Shown here: positions 4,040 to 7,060 of the stretch, in pieces
Layout: each line of letters starts with the position of its first letter
Numbering within the stretch: position 1 is the first letter of the stretch
Translations under genes and position numbers: made by a program
The notes under the pieces: model-generated
What the model was told of the DNA's origin: nothing
Database searches by the model: none
What the model saw: only the letters and a program-made list of their open reading frames with translations
DNA from: Patescibacteria group bacterium
GTDB lineage: Bacteria > Patescibacteriota > Gracilibacteria > UBA1369
Reading direction: 5' to 3'
Assembly: GCA_018825335.1 (NCBI GenBank)
Contig: JAHJEW010000036.1
Coordinates: 1 to 7,060, forward strand
Length of the DNA stretch: 7,060 nt

Positions 4040-5938
4040 TTAAAAGTCGTTACGTCTGCGCAGGCCCGCCGCCGCAATCAGCCCTAGCGCCAAAAGCGCG
4101 CCGTACGTGGAGTCGGTAACCTGGCCAGGGGTGGAACAGTTGCAGTCCGGCTCTCCGGGAACCGGAGGAAGCTCCTGCGCGTTCTTGAAATCGTCCGGAT
4201 TGGATGAAACTTTACCGGATTTCAGCTCTGTACAAAGCTTTGTACCCTTTGGAATAACACCGGCCTCCGCGCCCGCCGTGGTGTATCTATCGTCGGGATC
4301 ACAGCTTTCAAGGTTTGCAGGATCGCAGCCGTCTTTTACATATTTTCTCTGCGCGCCGTCAAGAGTTTCCGTGCAGATAACGTTAATATCTCCTTTCTCA
4401 AGATCAGGGTTTATCTCGGCTGAACCCGGGATGGAATCCTCCACTTCGGTACCTTCATAGCCGGTAATCCCGCCATATTGTCTATCTATCAGCTTCTTTT
4501 TAGGATCAGCCTCATCTTCCTTAACATTCTTGGCAATACCGTTATCGAATTGCGATTGATTCGGCATAGTGAACGAAAAGCCGCCCGGAGTGTTTGGAAC
4601 AACGTCATTAATCGTGAAAGTCTTAGATCCGATAACAAAAACTGAAGGACCGAGCAAATGCCCGGAAACTTCCGCATCATCACACGAATCTATCTCTATA
4701 TTCTCGGGATTATTAGTAATGTCCATAATCATACAATCCACGGGAGCACCCCCACCGCCTGCCGTACCTCCACCGTTTCCACCGCCGCCCTCAGGATTCC
4801 CGCCCGCGCCACTGCCGCCGGTATTTCCACCCGCGCCACCACCACCTTCGGGGCCCGTACCGCCCTGTCCGCCGGTACCACCGGTATTCATACCGCCAGC
4901 TCCGCTTCCACCGGCACCCATGCCGCCTGCTCCGCCACCGCCGTTTCCGCCTTGGCCTGGTTTTTCCTGGGCGAAGTAAGGATTGTAGTTTCCGTTGCTC
5001 TGAATTGCACGACTATAGAAAATGCCCCCATTTACAACCAGAGGATTCTCGAAATCCACATTAGCTTCATACAAATCGCCAATATCTTGCTGCGCGCCAG
5101 TACATTGAGAGCCATTAAAATTCTTATATTTCAGCAAACGTCCGCCAGTTGGTAATGAACCATTAATTGTATTATAAACAAAATGCTGATTTGTAAACGA
5201 AATCCCTGATAAATCTGTCCCGGGTTCGGCACAACCTAACGGCTTCGTCCAATTCCAAACACCTATGGTAGCAACGTATGGTTCACCATCCTGCCCAAAA
5301 TCTTGACGTGCAACATATAGTTTTTGCCCGTTTGATCCACATGCTAGACCATCGACACCGAAATTATCAGTATTGATGTTTGGTACAGTTGCACAATTGT
5401 TGACTGTCGTGGCATTTACGATATCACACTGAAAGAGCTTCCTAGAAAGAAAATCTTTATCAGTTAAATAATATGCTTTACCCCCGCAAGGAACAAAATT
5501 AGATTCATCACTTAGTGGTAGAGAGGCTCCGTTAACTGCAGAAGGACCTTGTACGGTTTGAAGAGTAGATTTGTCAATTATTGCCCAAAATACATCTTGT
5601 GCCTGATTGCCGGAACCTTTTGCACTGAAATATATTTCCCATTGAATTCCGAGATCCTTAGCGCTTGAAATAAATTCTTGATAACCGGTTTGATTATTTG
5701 AGATGGGAGCAGGCAGCAAGGTTTTACTCTGATATCCAGCAGCAACAGACATCTGTTCTACACTGCCAATATTCTCGATATTTTCCATTTCCTGATTTCC
5801 ACAACCTATTAAGCCTGCACCTAAAACGAGCGGCATAATTTTCCTTGAAATGCTAGATCGTCTTTGAGAAACATCTTCAGAACCTGTTTCTGCGGAGTGG
5901 GCTTTTGAAAGCTCCAAATCACGAATACGCTTTTCCAT
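4040..5938 (-). CDS. Putative surface lipoprotein with Gly-rich linker and MYXO-CTERM-like C-terminal sorting tail
   Basis: I do not recognise this 632-residue protein as a whole. Its parts are readable. Residues 1-34 are a long charged n-region containing QRRSSISRK. Residues 35-46 are a short hydrophobic stretch ending in the lipobox LIGC, with Cys46 the likely lipidated residue. Residues 60-325 are a Cys-containing extracytoplasmic domain whose repeated short strands (FWAIID, KAYYLTD, KLYVARQ, QHFVYNT) could be propeller-like; this is inferred, not recognised. Residues 328-398 are a Gly-rich linker. Residues 400-597 are a second acidic, Cys-containing domain. The tail has DCNC (598-601), a short hydrophobic helix (613-626) and RRRNDF, as in MYXO-CTERM signals, where Cys, helix and Arg cluster direct sorting by a CPBP-type protease (myxosortase). 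The gene has its own consensus promoter, but no Shine-Dalgarno precedes the ATG. The PilX-like gene lies 70 nt upstream. Export is likely; function unknown. Confidence 0.75.
   Translation of the reverse strand: MEKRIRDLELSKAHSAETGSEDVSQRRSSISRKIMPLVLGAGLIGCGNQEMENIENIGSVEQMSVAAGYQSKTLLPAPISNNQTGYQEFISSAKDLGIQWEIYFSAKGSGNQAQDVFWAIIDKSTLQTVQGPSAVNGASLPLSDESNFVPCGGKAYYLTDKDFLSRKLFQCDIVNATTVNNCATVPNINTDNFGVDGLACGSNGQKLYVARQDFGQDGEPYVATIGVWNWTKPLGCAEPGTDLSGISFTNQHFVYNTINGSLPTGGRLLKYKNFNGSQCTGAQQDIGDLYEANVDFENPLVVNGGIFYSRAIQSNGNYNPYFAQEKPGQGGNGGGGAGGMGAGGSGAGGMNTGGTGGQGGTGPEGGGGAGGNTGGSGAGGNPEGGGGNGGGTAGGGGAPVDCMIMDITNNPENIEIDSCDDAEVSGHLLGPSVFVIGSKTFTINDVVPNTPGGFSFTMPNQSQFDNGIAKNVKEDEADPKKKLIDRQYGGITGYEGTEVEDSIPGSAEINPDLEKGDINVICTETLDGAQRKYVKDGCDPANLESCDPDDRYTTAGAEAGVIPKGTKLCTELKSGKVSSNPDDFKNAQELPPVPGEPDCNCSTPGQVTDSTYGALLALGLIAAAGLRRRNDF
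4745..4957 (-). repeat. Imperfect Gly-rich coding repeat (linker in the surface lipoprotein)
   Basis: About 71 codons (residues 328-398) encode runs of GG, GAGG, TGG and PEGGGG units with few other residues (Ala, Met, Ser, Thr, Asn, Pro). The units are irregular at the DNA level, but the segment is much more GC-rich than the flanking coding sequence. It is expected to be a flexible, unfolded spacer between the two extracytoplasmic domains. Such tracts can change length by slippage. The long Pro-rich frame on the opposite strand is simply its mirror. Confidence 0.85.
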
Positions 5939-5969
5939 AATGTTTGGCGTTAAGTTAATTTAGTGAGCA

Positions 5970-5999
5970 ATTATAACCATAAACTATGCCATTTGTCAA
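5970..5999 (-). promoter_or_regulatory. Consensus sigma70-type promoter of the surface lipoprotein gene
   Basis: Read on the minus strand, TTGACA (5994-5999) and TATAAT (5970-5975) both match consensus perfectly with an 18-nt spacer. Transcription would start near 5963 and give a leader of about 25 nt to the ATG at 5938. The site sits in the 70-nt gap after the PilX-like gene, so the lipoprotein can be expressed independently of it. The leader carries no GGAGG-like sequence. Confidence 0.75.
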
Positions 6000-6008
6000 A
6001 AGGAAAAA

Positions 6009-7060
6009 TTATTGTTGAATAACATATTCCAGTAGGCCACCACCTTGCGGTTTTTTTACCTCCAAGGTCCATTTAAACTCACCGGAAAGGCCTTCCGATG
6101 TAATTGTTTGTGAAGTGTCAGTTGGTGGAGTACTCGTATTCGATAGAAATTGATATTCAAGGTAGGGAATTGTATCTGCCTGATCGGAAATTAGATTCTT
6201 TATAACAGATAATTTAAGAACAGGTTTTTGAATTGATTGCTGATTCCAATTGTATCCATTAGGACAGGCATTATTGCTATTACTTAAAAAATTAGAAATT
6301 GAATTTACAGGACAATTATTTAGATCTTCGCTAAGAGATGTAACATCTAAAACCTCAAAATCTCCACTAAGATAACCGCTATAAAGACGTTTTTCATGAA
6401 ATATGGTGGAATTAGGCTGCAATACCTTATTAATGATTTTAATATATGGCTGCAAAACAAGCGAAGAATTAGAATTATTCGCATCCTCCCCAACAATCTG
6501 CCAAGACATTAGCGGGTCATTGTACCCATAATTAGAATCTCCCTGACTTGTAAAATCAAATGTATATCTACCGGATTTAATACACATCTCGTCCCCATAC
6601 CTACATGGTGTCCTAACTCTAATAATAAACTTATCTAGAGGGTTTGCTATAAGATTATGGACACCCCCGGAATCAGTATAATACAACGGAATACTCACAC
6701 TCTCCCCAACCTTAATCTTATTCCAATTGCACGGATGGTCGGCGGCGTCGAAAGCCCCATTGGTAGCTTCTGTATAGGTATTGGTTATTGAATCATAATT
6801 AAAAGATTTTGACCTAAACGCCTTCAACGGATCACAATCCGCCCCAACATTCCCCGTTCCCGGCGTTGGTGCGCCATACTTGCCCCAATAAGAAGAAGGG
6901 GTAGCATACTGTGTCGACACCGGCACCTGCCCCTTAATTTCCACCGCGGCCGTAGAAACCCCGTTTCCATAAATCTTCGGAGCAAGAATCTCACTATACC
7001 CCGCTCCCTGCTTTGAATTAGCTAAAAGACCCATTTCCAGCCCACCCTCCGCGGCATAAT
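6009..7060 (-). CDS. PilX-like type IV pilus-associated protein, N-terminus cut by window edge
   Basis: The frame is open past the ATG at 7034 to the window edge. The extra residues read YAAEGGLE just before MGLLANSK. That pattern closely resembles the segment after the N-terminal membrane helix of PilX and related pilin-like proteins (typically YAAEAGLE), so the ATG is an internal Met. The true start, the prepilin-type leader and the helix lie outside the window. About 349 residues are visible. They form a secreted-looking domain rich in Asn, Ser, Tyr and Thr with several Cys, including pairs in CRYGDEMC and in NNC...NAC, which could form disulfides. It ends in a strand-rich tail, GEFKWTLEVKKPQGGG. 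PilX-type proteins are minor components of the pilus assembly and adhesion machinery. I did not recognise the large C-terminal domain, so the pilus role rests on the N-terminal motif alone. A PilY1-like gene, the usual partner, is not visible downstream. Confidence 0.62.
   Translation of the reverse strand, partial: YAAEGGLEMGLLANSKQGAGYSEILAPKIYGNGVSTAAVEIKGQVPVSTQYATPSSYWGKYGAPTPGTGNVGADCDPLKAFRSKSFNYDSITNTYTEATNGAFDAADHPCNWNKIKVGESVSIPLYYTDSGGVHNLIANPLDKFIIRVRTPCRYGDEMCIKSGRYTFDFTSQGDSNYGYNDPLMSWQIVGEDANNSNSSLVLQPYIKIINKVLQPNSTIFHEKRLYSGYLSGDFEVLDVTSLSEDLNNCPVNSISNFLSNSNNACPNGYNWNQQSIQKPVLKLSVIKNLISDQADTIPYLEYQFLSNTSTPPTDTSQTITSEGLSGEFKWTLEVKKPQGGGLLEYVIQQ

Noticed and set aside
3849..4043. 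64-codon + strand ORF in the intergenic region
   Set aside because: It has no ribosome site, runs through the A/C linker, hairpin and terminator, and overlaps the lipoprotein stop; it is unlikely to be translated.
4745..4957. CRISPR array or minisatellite
   Set aside because: The repeated units are short, irregular at DNA level, in frame, and encode Gly-rich protein; there are no direct repeats with unique spacers.
4569..4979. Pro-rich 136-codon + strand ORF
   Set aside because: The polyproline segment is the reverse complement of the Gly-rich linker of the surface lipoprotein.

Overview
The window looks like a metagenome-type contig from a Gram-negative bacterium. The best lineage hints are at the right end: a lipoprotein-like surface protein with a Gly-rich linker and a C-terminal Cys / short hydrophobic helix / RRR tail resembling the MYXO-CTERM sorting signal, and a neighbour whose first visible residues resemble PilX-type pilin-like proteins. 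Together these suggest a Myxococcota-like or other 'deltaproteobacterial' lineage. This is an inference; no rRNA or other phylogenetic marker is present.

Layout. (1) Positions 2-493, + strand: the C-terminal part of a family 2 glycosyltransferase cut by the window edge. (2) Positions 529-3483, - strand: a tight four-gene set, read from right to left as a CofE-like F420-0:L-glutamate ligase family protein, the L-serine dehydratase beta subunit (sdaAB), the iron-sulfur alpha subunit (sdaAA), and phosphoribosylglycinamide formyltransferase (purN). Gaps are 30, 12 and 9 nt, so co-transcription is likely. Serine dehydratase makes pyruvate and ammonia from serine. PurN puts a one-carbon unit, often serine-derived, into purines. 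The role of the CofE-like protein is open because no other F420 gene is visible. (3) Positions 3484-4039: a 556-nt stretch without a convincing protein gene. It is not empty. It holds a good + strand sigma70-type promoter, a series of hairpins, an A/C-only linker and a strong + strand intrinsic terminator, which together suggest an undescribed or unrecognised structured RNA of about 440 nt. A - strand -10 element for the cofE-like operon overlaps the same promoter region. (4) Positions 4040-5938, - strand: a 632-residue putative surface lipoprotein with its own consensus promoter. (5) Positions 6009 to beyond 7060, - strand: a PilX-like protein truncated at its N-terminus by the window edge.

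Metabolic genes on the left and cell-surface/pilus genes on the right are separated by the RNA locus. The right-hand 2 kb (about 5000-7060, outside the Gly-rich stretch) is visibly more AT-rich than the metabolic operon. The most interesting items are the orphan + strand RNA, the CofE-like gene in a serine/purine operon, and the surface protein that carries both an N-terminal lipobox and a C-terminal sorting-like tail.
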